Source of the DNA: Sinorhizobium terangae | GTDB taxonomy: Bacteria > Pseudomonadota > Alphaproteobacteria > Rhizobiales > Rhizobiaceae | Assembly (NCBI RefSeq): GCF_009601505.1 | Contig: NZ_WITC01000090.1 | Coordinates: 33,187 to 97,186 of the forward strand | Direction: 5' to 3' | Length of the DNA stretch: 64,000 nucleotides | In this document: one piece after another, positions 1 to 8,744 of the stretch | How positions within the stretch are numbered: position 1 is the first letter of the stretch | Layout: each line of letters starts with the position of its first letter | The notes under the pieces: generated by a model | What the model was told of the DNA's origin: nothing | Seen by the model: only the letters and a program-made list of their open reading frames with translations | The model's database searches: none | Translations under genes and position numbers: made by a program

Positions 1-1
1 A

Positions 2-802
2 TATCTCGTATGCCTCAAAGGCATCCTGGTCCGGGAAGGGCTCCGCTTTCTCAATCAGCGAGAGCGCTTCATCTCGTCGCTGGTTCGTCCGCTGCTTTGG
101 CTCTTCGTGTTTGCCGCAGGCTTCCGCCAGGTGCTCGGCGTTTCCATCATCCCGCCCTACAAGACCTACGTCCTGTACGAAGTCTATATCACGCCGGGCC
201 TCTGCGGCATGATCCTATTGTTCAGCGGCATGCAGTCGTCGCTCTCGATGGTCTATGATCGGGAGATGGGAAACATGCGGACCCTGCTGGTCAGCCCCTT
301 TCCGCGCTGGTTCCTGCTGGTCTCGAAGCTGCTTGCCGGCGTCACCGTATCGATCCTGCAGGTCTACGCCTTTCTCGCCATCGCTTGGTTCTGGGGAGTA
401 AAACCGCCATGGACCGGTTACTTCATGGTCCTGCCGGCGCTCTTCCTGGCAGGGATCATGCTCTGCTCGCTCGGCATGCTTTTGTCATCGATGATCAAGC
501 AACTGGAGAATTTCGCGGGGATCATGAACTTTGTGATCTTCCCGATGTATTTCGCCTCTCCCGCACTCTATCCCCTGTGGCGCATTCAGGAATCGAGTCC
601 GCTTCTCTACAAGATCTGCCTTGGAAACCCGTTCACTTACGCGGTCGAGCTGATCCGCTTCGCCCTTTACGGACAGGTCGACTGGGGATCGCTCTTGCTC
701 GTGGTTGCGTTCACCATCCTGTTTCTGGGCGGTGCGATCCTCGCCTATGACCCATCGACCGGCTTGCTCGGCCGCAAGCAGGATACCGGAGGAAACGCGT
801 GA
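2..802 (+). CDS. ABC-2 type transporter permease (5' end outside window)
   Basis: The reading frame is open from base 2, so the start lies left of the window; about 266 residues are visible. They contain several hydrophobic membrane segments and the ABC-2 permease pattern: a cytosolic stretch with YDREMGNMRTLLVSP, followed by alternating helices and a conserved FPMYFASPALYPLW region before the last helices. Its ATPase would be expected just upstream. Position beside xoxF and an exported protein resembles the PedA1A2BC transporter of Pseudomonas putida, an ABC-2 system reported to matter for lanthanide-dependent alcohol oxidation. The cargo here (lanthanide, chelator, PQQ or other) is inference. 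The stop overlaps the next gene at TGATG. Confidence 0.88.
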   Translation, partial: YLVCLKGILVREGLRFLNQRERFISSLVRPLLWLFVFAAGFRQVLGVSIIPPYKTYVLYEVYITPGLCGMILLFSGMQSSLSMVYDREMGNMRTLLVSPFPRWFLLVSKLLAGVTVSILQVYAFLAIAWFWGVKPPWTGYFMVLPALFLAGIMLCSLGMLLSSMIKQLENFAGIMNFVIFPMYFASPALYPLWRIQESSPLLYKICLGNPFTYAVELIRFALYGQVDWGSLLLVVAFTILFLGGAILAYDPSTGLLGRKQDTGGNA

Positions 803-1434
803 TGCTGCGGCTGCTCCTGAGGCGCATCATCCCTGCCGCGGCAGTCGCCGCAGCCGCCGCATGGCCCGTCTTGGCCGCGCAGGGGGACGACCCGGACTGG
901 CCGTGCATCCAGCGCAAGGTTCCGGAACTTTCGCTCGGCCAGGTATGGACCGGCGGAGACCTGCCGCGGACGGCCGCGGACTGGTCCAAGGATTCTGGGA
1001 TTTCTGCCCTGGTGACCGAGCTGTCGGCGCGTCGCGTGCCGCTTGCGGAGGCGCAGCAAAAGATAAAGAGCTACGCGGAAGGCCTTCCGGTGAGCGAGAG
1101 AGAGCGGCACATGACCATGCTCATGCAGGGTCTCTTCGATCATATGAACCGGGAGCGCTCGGACGTCGTCGGCGGCATTGCACGCTACGCCCACAGGCAG
1201 AGGGACATGGCGGCACGCCTGCGTCAGGAGGCTTCTGCCGTCGATGCCCTGCGGGCCAAACCCGATGCCGACACCAACGAACTGACAGCGCGGAGCGATC
1301 GGCTCGCGTTTCAGACTCGCGTCTTTCGGGAGCGGACGGAATCGCTGAGCTTCGTCTGCGAGGTGCCGACACTGATCGAGCAGCGCTTGTACGCGCTGGC
1401 CAAGACGATTGCGGAAGCGCTGAAACACCAGTGA
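802..1434 (+). CDS. Exported protein of the methanol-oxidation cluster, unknown function
   Basis: About 210 residues with an N-terminal arginine-rich then alanine-rich signal peptide (cleavage likely near VLAAQGDD). The mature part is mostly helical and charged, with two cysteines (near PDWPCIQ and SFVCEVP) that could form a disulfide in the periplasm. The ATG at 802 overlaps the upstream permease stop and has GGAGG 8 to 13 bases before it; a GTG at 799 is the alternative. Co-translation with an ABC-2 permease beside xoxF suggests a periplasmic accessory of that transporter. I do not recognise a named domain. Confidence 0.75.
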   Translation: MLRLLLRRIIPAAAVAAAAAWPVLAAQGDDPDWPCIQRKVPELSLGQVWTGGDLPRTAADWSKDSGISALVTELSARRVPLAEAQQKIKSYAEGLPVSERERHMTMLMQGLFDHMNRERSDVVGGIARYAHRQRDMAARLRQEASAVDALRAKPDADTNELTARSDRLAFQTRVFRERTESLSFVCEVPTLIEQRLYALAKTIAEALKHQ

Positions 1435-1605
1435 GACCCCCTAATCTTTCGCCGTCGCCGACGAATTGACGCTCGTTTAGCGCACGCGTATCCTCCTCGT
1501 AGGCTTTCCAACGGGCACCTCGTGAAGGCCGGTTGTCGAACCGGCATGCGTAGCATGCCAGCGAGCGTGATTGCCGTGCGCATGCGCCCAGGGAAAGGTG
1601 CTCCG

Positions 1606-1815
1606 TTGAATCTCGTCGCTCTCGTCCTGACCGTCTGCATGTTGGCGAACCCTACGAATTGCCGCACCGAGCACCTGTATTTCGAGGCGCGGGGATCGCT
1701 TTTCCAATGCATGATGTTGGCTCCGCCCGAGATCGCGAAGTGGTCCGAGGGCCATCCGGGGCTGAAGGTCGTGCGATGGAAATGTGCGTTCCCCGGCAGG
1801 AGCGGGGAAACGTGA
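1606..1815 (+). CDS. Small secreted cysteine-containing protein (about 69 aa), probable TTG start
   Basis: The frame encodes a hydrophobic leader (LNLVALVLTVCMLANP) followed by a compact mature part with CRTEHLYFE, LFQCMMLAPPEIAKW and KVVRWKC. The four cysteines and the APPEIAKW stretch look like a constrained small periplasmic protein and resemble short conserved proteins I recall from Rhizobiales, though I cannot name a family. The TTG at 1606 puts the leader at the N-terminus and has AAAGG upstream; ATG 1582 or GTG 1522 in the same frame would add a basic non-leader extension. It lies in the gap between the exported protein and the ABC binding protein, and ends 25 bases before the latter. 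Confidence 0.6.
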   Translation: MNLVALVLTVCMLANPTNCRTEHLYFEARGSLFQCMMLAPPEIAKWSEGHPGLKVVRWKCAFPGRSGET

Positions 1816-1840
1816 CATCGCGTTTTTGGGAGGTGGCATC

Positions 1841-2833
1841 ATGAATATATCGCGGCGCGTGCTTTGCGCAGCGGCTCTGCTGACAGCAGCAAGTCCTCTG
1901 GGCTTCCATGCCTCGGCAGCCCCGTCCGCTCCGAAAATACGTGTGGGCGTCCTGAAGTTCGGCACGGTGAACTGGGAACTCGACACCATCAAGCACAACA
2001 AATTCGACACGGCCAACGGCGTCGACGTGGAGGTCGTCTATTTCGCCGGCGAGGACGCCACCAACGTCGCGATGCTCGCGGGCGATCTGGACGTCATCGT
2101 GTCCGACTGGCTGTGGGTGTCGCGCCAGCGTTCTGAGGGCGAGGACCTGACGCTCGCACCTTACTCCACGGCCGTTGGCGCCATCATGGTCAAGGAGGAT
2201 GCGCCAATTCGTGCCATCCCCGACCTCGTGGGCAAGAAGATCGGCGTGACCGGCGGATCGCTCGACAAGAGCTGGCTTCTGATCCAGGGGCTGGCGCAGC
2301 GTGACCACAAGATCGATCTGACGAGGGAGGCCGAAATTGTTTTCGGCGCCCCGCCTTTGCTGTCAGAAAAGGCCGTCTCCGGCGAGCTCGATGCGGTCCT
2401 GAATTTCTGGCATTTCTGCGCGCGGCTGGAGGCGAATGGCTTCCGCCGCCTGATCGGCGCCGACGACGCGGCGAGGGCGCTCGGGGCATCGGGACCGGTC
2501 TCGGCGCTGGGATATGTATTCCACGACAAATGGGCGAACGAAAACCCGGATGTGGCGACGAGCTTCATCAAGGCAAGCGCGCAGGCCAAGAAGCTGCTGG
2601 CCGAGTCCGACGCCGAATGGCAACGCCTGGCGCCTGTCGTGCGGGCCGAGGGCAGGGAACTCGAGGTGTTGCGCGACCGCTATCGCGAAGGCATTCCACG
2701 GAGGCCGCTCGCCGAAGAGGAAAGCGACGCCGCCAAGCTTTATGAAATTCTTGCCGAGCTTGGCGGCGAGAAGCTCGTCGGCGAGGCGCGGCACATGGCT
2801 CCCGGGACGTTCTGGGCTGCATTGAAGACATGA
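1841..2833 (+). CDS. ABC transporter substrate-binding protein, NitT/TauT (NMT1/THI5-like) type
   Basis: 330 residues: signal peptide (MNISRRVL to about HASAAP), then a type 2 periplasmic-binding fold of the nitrate/sulfonate/taurine group, with KIRVGVLKFGTVNWELD at the first strand and GKKIGVTGGSLDKSW at the start of the second lobe. ATG 1841 is preceded by GGGAGG; the frame extends upstream to 1784 but without leader character. It overlaps the permease gene by ATGA. The ligand is unknown. Placement beside xoxF makes a C1-related organic ligand, PQQ-related compound or metal chelate possible, but that is inference from context only. Confidence 0.88.
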   Translation: MNISRRVLCAAALLTAASPLGFHASAAPSAPKIRVGVLKFGTVNWELDTIKHNKFDTANGVDVEVVYFAGEDATNVAMLAGDLDVIVSDWLWVSRQRSEGEDLTLAPYSTAVGAIMVKEDAPIRAIPDLVGKKIGVTGGSLDKSWLLIQGLAQRDHKIDLTREAEIVFGAPPLLSEKAVSGELDAVLNFWHFCARLEANGFRRLIGADDAARALGASGPVSALGYVFHDKWANENPDVATSFIKASAQAKKLLAESDAEWQRLAPVVRAEGRELEVLRDRYREGIPRRPLAEEESDAAKLYEILAELGGEKLVGEARHMAPGTFWAALKT

Positions 2834-3657
2834 CGGCAGGGTTCGGATCGGAGAACGGCGTATCCGCAAGCCGGCGCTCACGCACGGTCACCCGTGGGAT
2901 CGGCGGCGCCTTGCCTGCGGCGACGGCGCTCGCGTCGCTCCTTGGACTATGCCTGCTCTGGGGCATCGCGGCCGAGGTCTGGCCGAGCCGTGCGTTTCCG
3001 CCGCCGCTCGAGGTCTGGCGGGTCCTCCTCAAGGAGGCGGCGAGCGGCGACCTCGGCTATCACGTGGCGATGACGCTTTGGCGGGTCGCAGCCGCCTACG
3101 TTGTCGCCATGGTCGTCGGTTCGGTCATCGGTGTCCTGCTCGGCACGCACCGGCGGGCGGATTCCTTCTTCAATCCGTGGCTTGTCCTCTTTCTCAACCT
3201 GCCGGCCCTGGTCGTTATTGTCCTCGCCTACATCTGGTTCGGCCTGACGGAGGCCGCCGCGATCGGCGCCGTCGCGATCAACAAGATACCCAATGTCGTC
3301 GTCACCATGCGCGAGGGTGCGCGCGCGCTCGATCCCCGGTTTGCGGAAATGGCCGCAGTCTACCGGCTGGGGTGGCTCGACCGCATCCGCCATGTCCTGA
3401 TGCCGCAGTTGCAGCCCTATTTCGCCGCCGCCTCGCGCTCCGGCATTGCGCTGATCTGGAAGATCGTGCTCGTCGTCGAGCTGCTCGGCCGGTCCAGCGG
3501 CGTCGGCTTCCAGATCTATCTCTATTTTCAGATATTCGATGTTGCCGCCATCCTTGCCTACACGCTAGCCTTCGTGGCCATCATGCTGTTGATCGAACTC
3601 CTTCTGGTGCAGCCACTTGAACGACATGCAACCCGCTGGCGTCGCCGCCCCGCTTAA
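2830..3657 (+). CDS. ABC transporter permease, SsuC/TauC-like
   Basis: 275 residues of the binding-protein-dependent inner-membrane permease type. There is an N-terminal helix (ATALASLLGLCLLWGIA), the FPPPLEVW segment common in SsuC/TauC proteins, about six membrane segments in all, and an EAA-type cytoplasmic loop (EMAAVYRLGWLDRIRHVLMP) that contacts the ATPase. It starts at an ATGA overlap with the binding protein and its 3' end overlaps the ATPase gene, so the three genes form one tightly coupled operon. Confidence 0.9.
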   Translation: MTAGFGSENGVSASRRSRTVTRGIGGALPAATALASLLGLCLLWGIAAEVWPSRAFPPPLEVWRVLLKEAASGDLGYHVAMTLWRVAAAYVVAMVVGSVIGVLLGTHRRADSFFNPWLVLFLNLPALVVIVLAYIWFGLTEAAAIGAVAINKIPNVVVTMREGARALDPRFAEMAAVYRLGWLDRIRHVLMPQLQPYFAAASRSGIALIWKIVLVVELLGRSSGVGFQIYLYFQIFDVAAILAYTLAFVAIMLLIELLLVQPLERHATRWRRRPA

Positions 3658-4366
3658 GGTCGACATTACCGAGAAGACGTTCCGGTCGGCGGAGGGCGTT
3701 ACGATTGTCGCGTTGCGCGGACTTTCCTTCGAGGTGAGGCAGGGCGAATTCGCCTGTCTGCTGGGGCCCTCGGGCTGTGGCAAGACCACGACACTGCGAA
3801 TCCTGCTCGGTCTCGATCGGCAATTTTCCGGCAGCTATCGACTGCCCGAAGGCGGCTCCAACCGAATTGCTGCCGTCTTCCAGGAGCCGGTGCTTCTGCC
3901 CTGGCGGACGGTGGAGCAGAATGTCCGCCTTGCTCTCTCTCCGCATCTCAGGGACAAGGACCTGAACTGGCTGTTCGAAATCCTCGGTCTCTCGGCCATG
4001 CGGTCGCTCTACCCTTCGGAACTTTCGCTTGGGCTTGCGCGCCGCGCCGCCCTTGCGCGGGCCTTCGCCACGGAGCCCGCCATTCTCTTTCTGGACGAGC
4101 CTTTCACCTCGCTCGACGAACGCACCGCCGACAGATTGCGCCGCCTCCTGATGACGGTGTGGGCGGCGAGGCCCACAACCGCCCTGATGGTGACCCACAA
4201 TCTGCGCGAGGCCCTCCTGCTTGCCGATCGCATCATCGTGCTCTCGCCGCGCCCGGCGCAGGTGCTGGGGATTTTCGAAGTGGGCCTCTCGCGCCATTTG
4301 CGTGACACGCCGGCGCTCGACAATCTCGTTTCGGCTTTTCACAATCGGTTTCCGGACACGGCGTGA
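3626..4366 (+). CDS. ABC transporter ATP-binding protein, SsuB/TauB-like, with altered signature motif
   Basis: About 246 residues. Walker A is GPSGCGKTT, the Q-loop is in VFQEPVLLPW, Walker B is AILFLDEP and the H-loop is MVTHN, all intact. The ABC signature, normally LSGGQ or LSGGM, reads LSLGL here (YPSELSLGLARRAALARA), an unusual loss of the first glycine and of the glutamine position. ATG 3626 is chosen over an in-frame TTG at 3617; either start overlaps the permease 3' end. It should power uptake of the ligand bound by the 1841-2833 protein, provided the changed signature still supports ATP hydrolysis. Confidence 0.88.
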   Translation: MQPAGVAAPLKVDITEKTFRSAEGVTIVALRGLSFEVRQGEFACLLGPSGCGKTTTLRILLGLDRQFSGSYRLPEGGSNRIAAVFQEPVLLPWRTVEQNVRLALSPHLRDKDLNWLFEILGLSAMRSLYPSELSLGLARRAALARAFATEPAILFLDEPFTSLDERTADRLRRLLMTVWAARPTTALMVTHNLREALLLADRIIVLSPRPAQVLGIFEVGLSRHLRDTPALDNLVSAFHNRFPDTA

Positions 4367-4399
4367 TCGCGGGCCAAAGCCGCCATCCGCTGATTGGGC

Positions 4400-4744
4400 T
4401 CAGAAGCAGCGGACGTCCGCTTCGGCCTGCGCGCGTCTCAGTTCGGCGATGGCGGATTTTGCCGGTGCACTTTGCCGGAACAGGGCCCCGCTTTCGCCGG
4501 TCTGAAGTCCGAGGCTCCTGAACGTCGCGGCTGCCTCATAGCGTTCATAGGGCACGATCGAGGCGATGACATCAATGGAGCAGGAACAGCTCTCGAGCGC
4601 GGCCCGTGTTTCGCCATTGGCTTTCATGCAGCCATACACATAGTCGACGATTGCAACGGTCGGGTAGCTTCCGGCTGCCGATGCCGTCGCAGCACACGAG
4701 AACGCCGCGAGGAAGGCGATCACGTCCAAGTTACCAGTGGTCAC
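4400..4744 (-). CDS. Small exported cysteine-containing protein next to xoxF
   Basis: 114 residues with a short hydrophobic leader ending in CAATASAAG. The mature protein has a compact helical look with YVYGCMKANGE, LESCSCSIDVIAS, PYERYEAAATF and a C-terminal EADVRCF, giving a cluster of four mature cysteines. The start is GTG with GGAG about nine bases upstream. It lies convergent to the ABC ATPase and divergent from xoxF. I recall similar short exported proteins beside PQQ-dependent dehydrogenase genes, so a periplasmic role in dehydrogenase maturation or electron transfer is plausible. This is recall and inference, not shown by a named domain. Confidence 0.65.
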   Translation of the reverse strand: MTTGNLDVIAFLAAFSCAATASAAGSYPTVAIVDYVYGCMKANGETRAALESCSCSIDVIASIVPYERYEAAATFRSLGLQTGESGALFRQSAPAKSAIAELRRAQAEADVRCF

Positions 4745-5197
4745 GATGAAATCTCCAGGTATTGAGGTATAGATTGGCGACAGGTTGGGCCGATCTGTAG
4801 CTGTATTATTATAGTAACTATTCTGGCGGAACAGACCTAAATTCTACAGATATTAGTAATATATGTGTTGCATAGCAGCAATTTTTTGTTGTTGTGCCGC
4901 ATTCATAGCGATTGTTGCGCCGCATCCGCAGCGTCTATTTAATCTTGCCTAAGACCGTCTAATCGCCTATTCTACCTGACGTTTCCGGCTTCAAGCCTTG
5001 TCTCTTGGGAGCGTAAATGTCGCGTCGGTCAAGAGGACGGGCAATAACGGTGCCCTCTGCCCATCCAACTGAACCGTGAAACTTTGAAGTAAGCAGATAT
5101 CCCACGACAAGCACGACAGAGCTTGGGCTGGCCTTGTGGTCGCCCGAGGATTGTGATGACGCGCCTCGGGTCCACACTGACACCGGGAGGAATCCGC
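4745..5197. promoter_or_regulatory. xoxF upstream region with near-identical direct repeats
   Basis: 453 bases without a supported gene, markedly AT-rich between about 4790 and 4950. Two 14-base direct repeats, TTGTTGTGCCGCAT at 4889-4902 and TTGTTGCGCCGCAT at 4912-4925, differ at one base and are 23 bases apart, about two helical turns. That layout suits binding of an activator dimer or two adjacent dimers. The region must carry the promoters of xoxF and of the divergent 4400-4744 gene. No -35/-10 pair is convincing. The xoxF ribosome binding site is GGGAGGA near 5187. Confidence 0.5.
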
Positions 5198-7099
5198 ATG
5201 CGCATACTCGGAAAACTAAGTCTGCCGATGACCGCCGTTGGAGTTCTGATGGCGGCCCTTGCCGGAAATGCGTTCGCCAATGATGAACTGATGAAACTGT
5301 CGAGCGACCCGAAGAACTGGGCGATGCCAACCGGCGACTATGCAAACACCCGCTATTCGAAACTTAACCAGATCAACAAGGACAACGTCAAAAACCTGCA
5401 AGTCAAATGGACGTTCTCCACTGGCGTGTTGCGCGGCCATGAAGGCGGCCCGCTCGTGATCGGCGATGTGATGTACGTCCATACGCCGTTCCCGAATACC
5501 GTCTATGCCCTTGATCTCAAGAACGACGGGAAGATCCTCTGGAAATACGAGCCAAAGCAGGATGCGAACGTTATTCCGATCATGTGCTGCGACACGGTCA
5601 ACCGCGGTCCGGCCTATGGTGACGGCAAGATCATCCTGTACCAGGCTGACACCATGGTCACGGCGCTCGATGCCAAGACCGGCAAGGTCGCTTGGCAAGC
5701 TCAAAATGGCGAAAAAATCGACGGGAGCCTGTCCGAGTCCGGCACATCCGCTCCTATGATAGTAAAGGACAAAGTAATCGTTGGCATATCGGGTGCAGAA
5801 TTTGGCGTCCGCGGCCATGTCACCGCTTACAATCTGAGTGACGGCAAGCGTGTGTGGCGAGCATATTCCACGGGTCCCGACTCCGAAACGCTGATTGATC
5901 CCGAGAAGACCACGCATCTCGGCAAGCCTGTCGGCAAGGATTCCGGGATGAACACATGGGAAGGCGAGCAGTGGAAGACCGGCGGCGGTACGACATGGGG
6001 ATGGTACTCCTATGATCCAAAGCTCAACCTGATCTACTACGGGACGGGCAACCCTTCGACCTGGAACCCCAACCAGAGACCCGGCGACAACCGCTGGTCG
6101 ATGACGCTCATGGCGCGTGACGTCGATACTGGTCAGGCCAAGTGGCTTTACCAGATGACGCCGCACGACGAATGGGACTTTGACGGCGTCAACGAGAACA
6201 TTCTGGTCGACGGCATGGAAATCAACGGTCAGCCGCGCGACGTGGTCGTGCACTTTGACCGCAACGGCTTCGGCTACACCCTTGACCGTGCAACGGGTGA
6301 GCTTCTGGTTGCCAAGAAATACGATCCGACGGTGAACTGGGCGACCGAGGTCGTAATGGATCCCAAGAGCGAACAGTATGGGCGTCCGCAAGTCGTAAAC
6401 GAGTACTCCACCGAGTATAACGGCGAGGACGTCAACACCAAGGGTGTCTGCCCGGCAGCACTGGGAACGAAAGACCAGCAACCGGCAGCCTATTCGCCAA
6501 AGACCAAACTGTTCTACGTGCCGACCAACCATGTCTGCATGGACTACGAGCCGTACAAGGTGAGCTACACGGCCGGTCAGCCCTATGTGGGCGCGACCGT
6601 GAACATGTATCCCACACCCAAGAGCCACGGCGGCATGGGTAATTTCATTGCCTGGGACGCGGCCAAGGGTGAGATCGTCTGGTCGAAGCCGGAGCAGTTC
6701 TCGGTGTGGTCAGGTGCGCTCGCAACCGAAGGCGACGTCATCTTCTATGGCACGCTCGAAGGCTACATCAAGGCCGTGGATACGGCGGGAAATGAACTCT
6801 ACAAGTTCAAGACACCCTCCGGCATCATCGGCAACATCAACACCTTCGAACACGACGGCAAGCAGTACATAGCAGTCCTGTCGGGTGTTGGCGGCTGGGC
6901 CGGCATCGGACTCGCCGGCGGCCTACTGGGAGCTGAGGGTGCAGCAGCGTGGCAGCAGGCGGTTGCCGGTGAAAAAGCTCCGACCGAGGAAAGTCAGAGC
7001 ATCGCCACAGCAGGGCTGGGTGCAGTCGGCGGTTATGCTGCCCTGGCGAACTACACAACGCTCGGCGGTCAGCTGACCGTCTTCGGTCTTCCGGATTGA
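5198..7099 (+). CDS. xoxF: XoxF-type lanthanide-dependent methanol dehydrogenase, PQQ enzyme
   Basis: 633 residues with a signal peptide (MRILGKLSL to NAFA). It is a periplasmic eight-bladed propeller quinoprotein oxidising methanol, and often formaldehyde, using PQQ. The vicinal disulfide is Cys130-Cys131 ([10 protein letters not shown]); metal ligands are Glu201 (GAEFGVRG) and Asn285 (GTGNPSTWN); the catalytic Asp327 is followed by Asp329 in EWDFDGVNE. That extra aspartate marks XoxF, where calcium MxaF enzymes have alanine, and indicates a lanthanide cofactor. ATG 5198 has GGGAGGA upstream; the frame extends to 5123 without leader character. No mxaI or MxaF gene is present. Electrons should pass to the downstream xoxG cytochrome. 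Confidence 0.97.
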   Translation: MRILGKLSLPMTAVGVLMAALAGNAFANDELMKLSSDPKNWAMPTGDYANTRYSKLNQINKDNVKNLQVKWTFSTGVLRGHEGGPLVIGDVMYVHTPFPNTVYALDLKNDGKILWKYEPKQDANVIPIMCCDTVNRGPAYGDGKIILYQADTMVTALDAKTGKVAWQAQNGEKIDGSLSESGTSAPMIVKDKVIVGISGAEFGVRGHVTAYNLSDGKRVWRAYSTGPDSETLIDPEKTTHLGKPVGKDSGMNTWEGEQWKTGGGTTWGWYSYDPKLNLIYYGTGNPSTWNPNQRPGDNRWSMTLMARDVDTGQAKWLYQMTPHDEWDFDGVNENILVDGMEINGQPRDVVVHFDRNGFGYTLDRATGELLVAKKYDPTVNWATEVVMDPKSEQYGRPQVVNEYSTEYNGEDVNTKGVCPAALGTKDQQPAAYSPKTKLFYVPTNHVCMDYEPYKVSYTAGQPYVGATVNMYPTPKSHGGMGNFIAWDAAKGEIVWSKPEQFSVWSGALATEGDVIFYGTLEGYIKAVDTAGNELYKFKTPSGIIGNINTFEHDGKQYIAVLSGVGGWAGIGLAGGLLGAEGAAAWQQAVAGEKAPTEESQSIATAGLGAVGGYAALANYTTLGGQLTVFGLPD

Positions 7100-7115
7100 T
7101 GAGCTGTTCAAGAAT

Positions 7116-7141
7116 GATGGGGCTGCCGGCGCAGCCCCATC
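7116..7141. terminator. Perfect hairpin between xoxF and xoxG
   Basis: An 11-base perfect inverted repeat (7116-7126 with 7131-7141) around the four-base loop CGGC begins 16 bases after the xoxF stop. There is no T-run after it, so it is not a classical intrinsic terminator. It may protect or partly end the xoxF transcript and so set xoxF above xoxG. Confidence 0.6.
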
Positions 7142-7255
7142 AGACATCGGCCGCCCGAGGCAGCCACTGCCGGGCAGTCCGCATTTCCGTGTGTGCAAAC
7201 CCCGATAAGTCCTGCTGGAGCATCGGTTCCGGTTTTTCAAAGCTTGGAGTTGCTG

Positions 7256-7780
7256 ATGGCCTTTCGTAACGTAGTTCTGGCGCTCTGCGCCGTGTTCCCG
7301 TTCTTGATCCCCGGAAATGTTACAGCGGTAGACGACAAGCAGAAAGCCGCAGCAGTCAAAGACGAAGACGGCAAATACTTCGATGCGGAGGGAAACCCGA
7401 CATTCAAGTTCCAGAGTGATGGGACGGTCGACTGGTACACCTTCAGCGGTTACCGGCGCTATCACGCGGACTGTCATGTCTGTCACGGTCCTGATGGGAT
7501 GGGATCGAGTTATGCACCCGCCTTGGCCACGACCGTGAAGAACATGGATTATCCGACCTTCATCTCGATCGTTGCGGAAGGTCGCAAGAATGTCGGCGGC
7601 GGCAAGGAAAACGTTATGCCGGCGTTCGGCGACAACAAGAACGTCTACTGCTACCTCGACGACATCTACGTCTACCTGCGCGCACGCTCCGTCGGCGCCG
7701 CGCCTCGAGGTCGTCCGCCCAAGAAGGCCGACAAGCCCGAAGCGGCGAAGGCCTATGAGGCGTCCTGCATGGGGGAATGA
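7256..7780 (+). CDS. xoxG: XoxG-type cytochrome c, electron acceptor for XoxF
   Basis: 174 residues with a hydrophobic signal peptide (MAFRNVVLALCAVFPFLIPG). A single haem site CHVCH spans residues 73-77, and Met121 in VMPAFG is a likely axial ligand. Length and position directly after xoxF match XoxG/cytochrome cL-like partners that reoxidise the dehydrogenase in the periplasm. ATG 7256 has GGAG seven bases upstream; the frame runs up to 7193 without leader features. The 3' end lies 1 base from xoxJ, so the two genes are translationally linked. Confidence 0.92.
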   Translation: MAFRNVVLALCAVFPFLIPGNVTAVDDKQKAAAVKDEDGKYFDAEGNPTFKFQSDGTVDWYTFSGYRRYHADCHVCHGPDGMGSSYAPALATTVKNMDYPTFISIVAEGRKNVGGGKENVMPAFGDNKNVYCYLDDIYVYLRARSVGAAPRGRPPKKADKPEAAKAYEASCMGE

Positions 7781-7781
7781 C

Positions 7782-8645
7782 ATGGCACGCGCCGTCCACC
7801 GGACCTGCAAGACAGCCCTCCTCGCTGCCACAATGGTCGCGCTGATGCCGCTGAAAGCGCAGTCCCAGAGCGCCGGGCTCGGGGCGGCTGGCGAACTGGT
7901 CGACCCGGACAGGCTGCGGGTCTGTGCCGACCCGTCCAACATGCCCTTCTCCGACAAGAGCGGCGAGGGCTTCGAGGATAAGCTCGCCAAGATGGTCGCA
8001 ACCGCGACAGGACGCAGTTCCGTCGCCTATACGTGGTTTCCCTCGGTCACCGGCTTTGTGCGCAATACACTCGGCGCCAATCGCTGCGACATCATCATGG
8101 GCTATGCTCAAGGGGACGAGCTCGTCCAGAATACCAACGCCTATTACCGCTCCTCCTACGTGCTGCTCTACAAGAAGGACGGCGACCTTGCCGGCGTCGA
8201 AACGCTGACCGATCCGAAGCTTGCAGACAAGCGAATCGGCGTGGTCCAGGGAACGCCACCCTCCGCGAACATGGCAATCGCAAAACTGATGCGCAAAGCG
8301 AAGGTGTACCCTCTCATGGTCGACACGCGGGTATCGGCATCGATGGCGGAGGTCATGATCCGCGATATGCTGGCTGGCGTGATCGACGCCGCCGTGATCT
8401 GGGGTCCGATGGCGGGCTATTACGCCCGCAAGTCCGGGGCCGATCTGGCGCTCGTGCCCCTGACAAGGGAGAAGGGGGGCCAGCGCATGACCTATCGGAT
8501 CACCATGGGCGTGCGGCCTTCCGATCAGCAATGGAAACGCACGCTCAACGCCTTCATCAGGGACAACCAGGCGGAAATCAACAAGCTCCTGCTCTCCTAT
8601 GGCGTTCCGCTGCTCAACGAACACGACGAGAGAATCACGCAGTGA
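7782..8645 (+). CDS. xoxJ: XoxJ/MxaJ-like periplasmic partner of XoxF
   Basis: 287 residues: signal peptide through KAQSQS, then a bacterial type 3 periplasmic-binding fold beginning DRLRVCADPSNMPFSD and including GFEDKLAKMVA and KRIGVVQGTPPSANMA. XoxJ proteins are encoded with xoxF and xoxG and are thought to help activate or mature the dehydrogenase; they are not importers. ATG 7782 has GGGGGAA upstream and lies just after the xoxG stop. The third gene of an xoxFGJ operon, it is followed after 99 bases by gfa. Confidence 0.92.
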   Translation: MARAVHRTCKTALLAATMVALMPLKAQSQSAGLGAAGELVDPDRLRVCADPSNMPFSDKSGEGFEDKLAKMVATATGRSSVAYTWFPSVTGFVRNTLGANRCDIIMGYAQGDELVQNTNAYYRSSYVLLYKKDGDLAGVETLTDPKLADKRIGVVQGTPPSANMAIAKLMRKAKVYPLMVDTRVSASMAEVMIRDMLAGVIDAAVIWGPMAGYYARKSGADLALVPLTREKGGQRMTYRITMGVRPSDQQWKRTLNAFIRDNQAEINKLLLSYGVPLLNEHDERITQ

Positions 8646-8744
8646 CGTTCGAATGCCTGCTGCATGATTCGTTAAATCGGGTAGGATTCGAGGGAACATG
8701 AAGCAGGCCGAAGGGCCACTTCGGCACAACAGGGAGGAGACGCA

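Noticed and set aside
3617-3625. TTG 3617 as the start of the ABC ATPase
   Set aside because: ATG 3626 three codons later serves as well; no signal favours the TTG, and the difference does not affect any domain.
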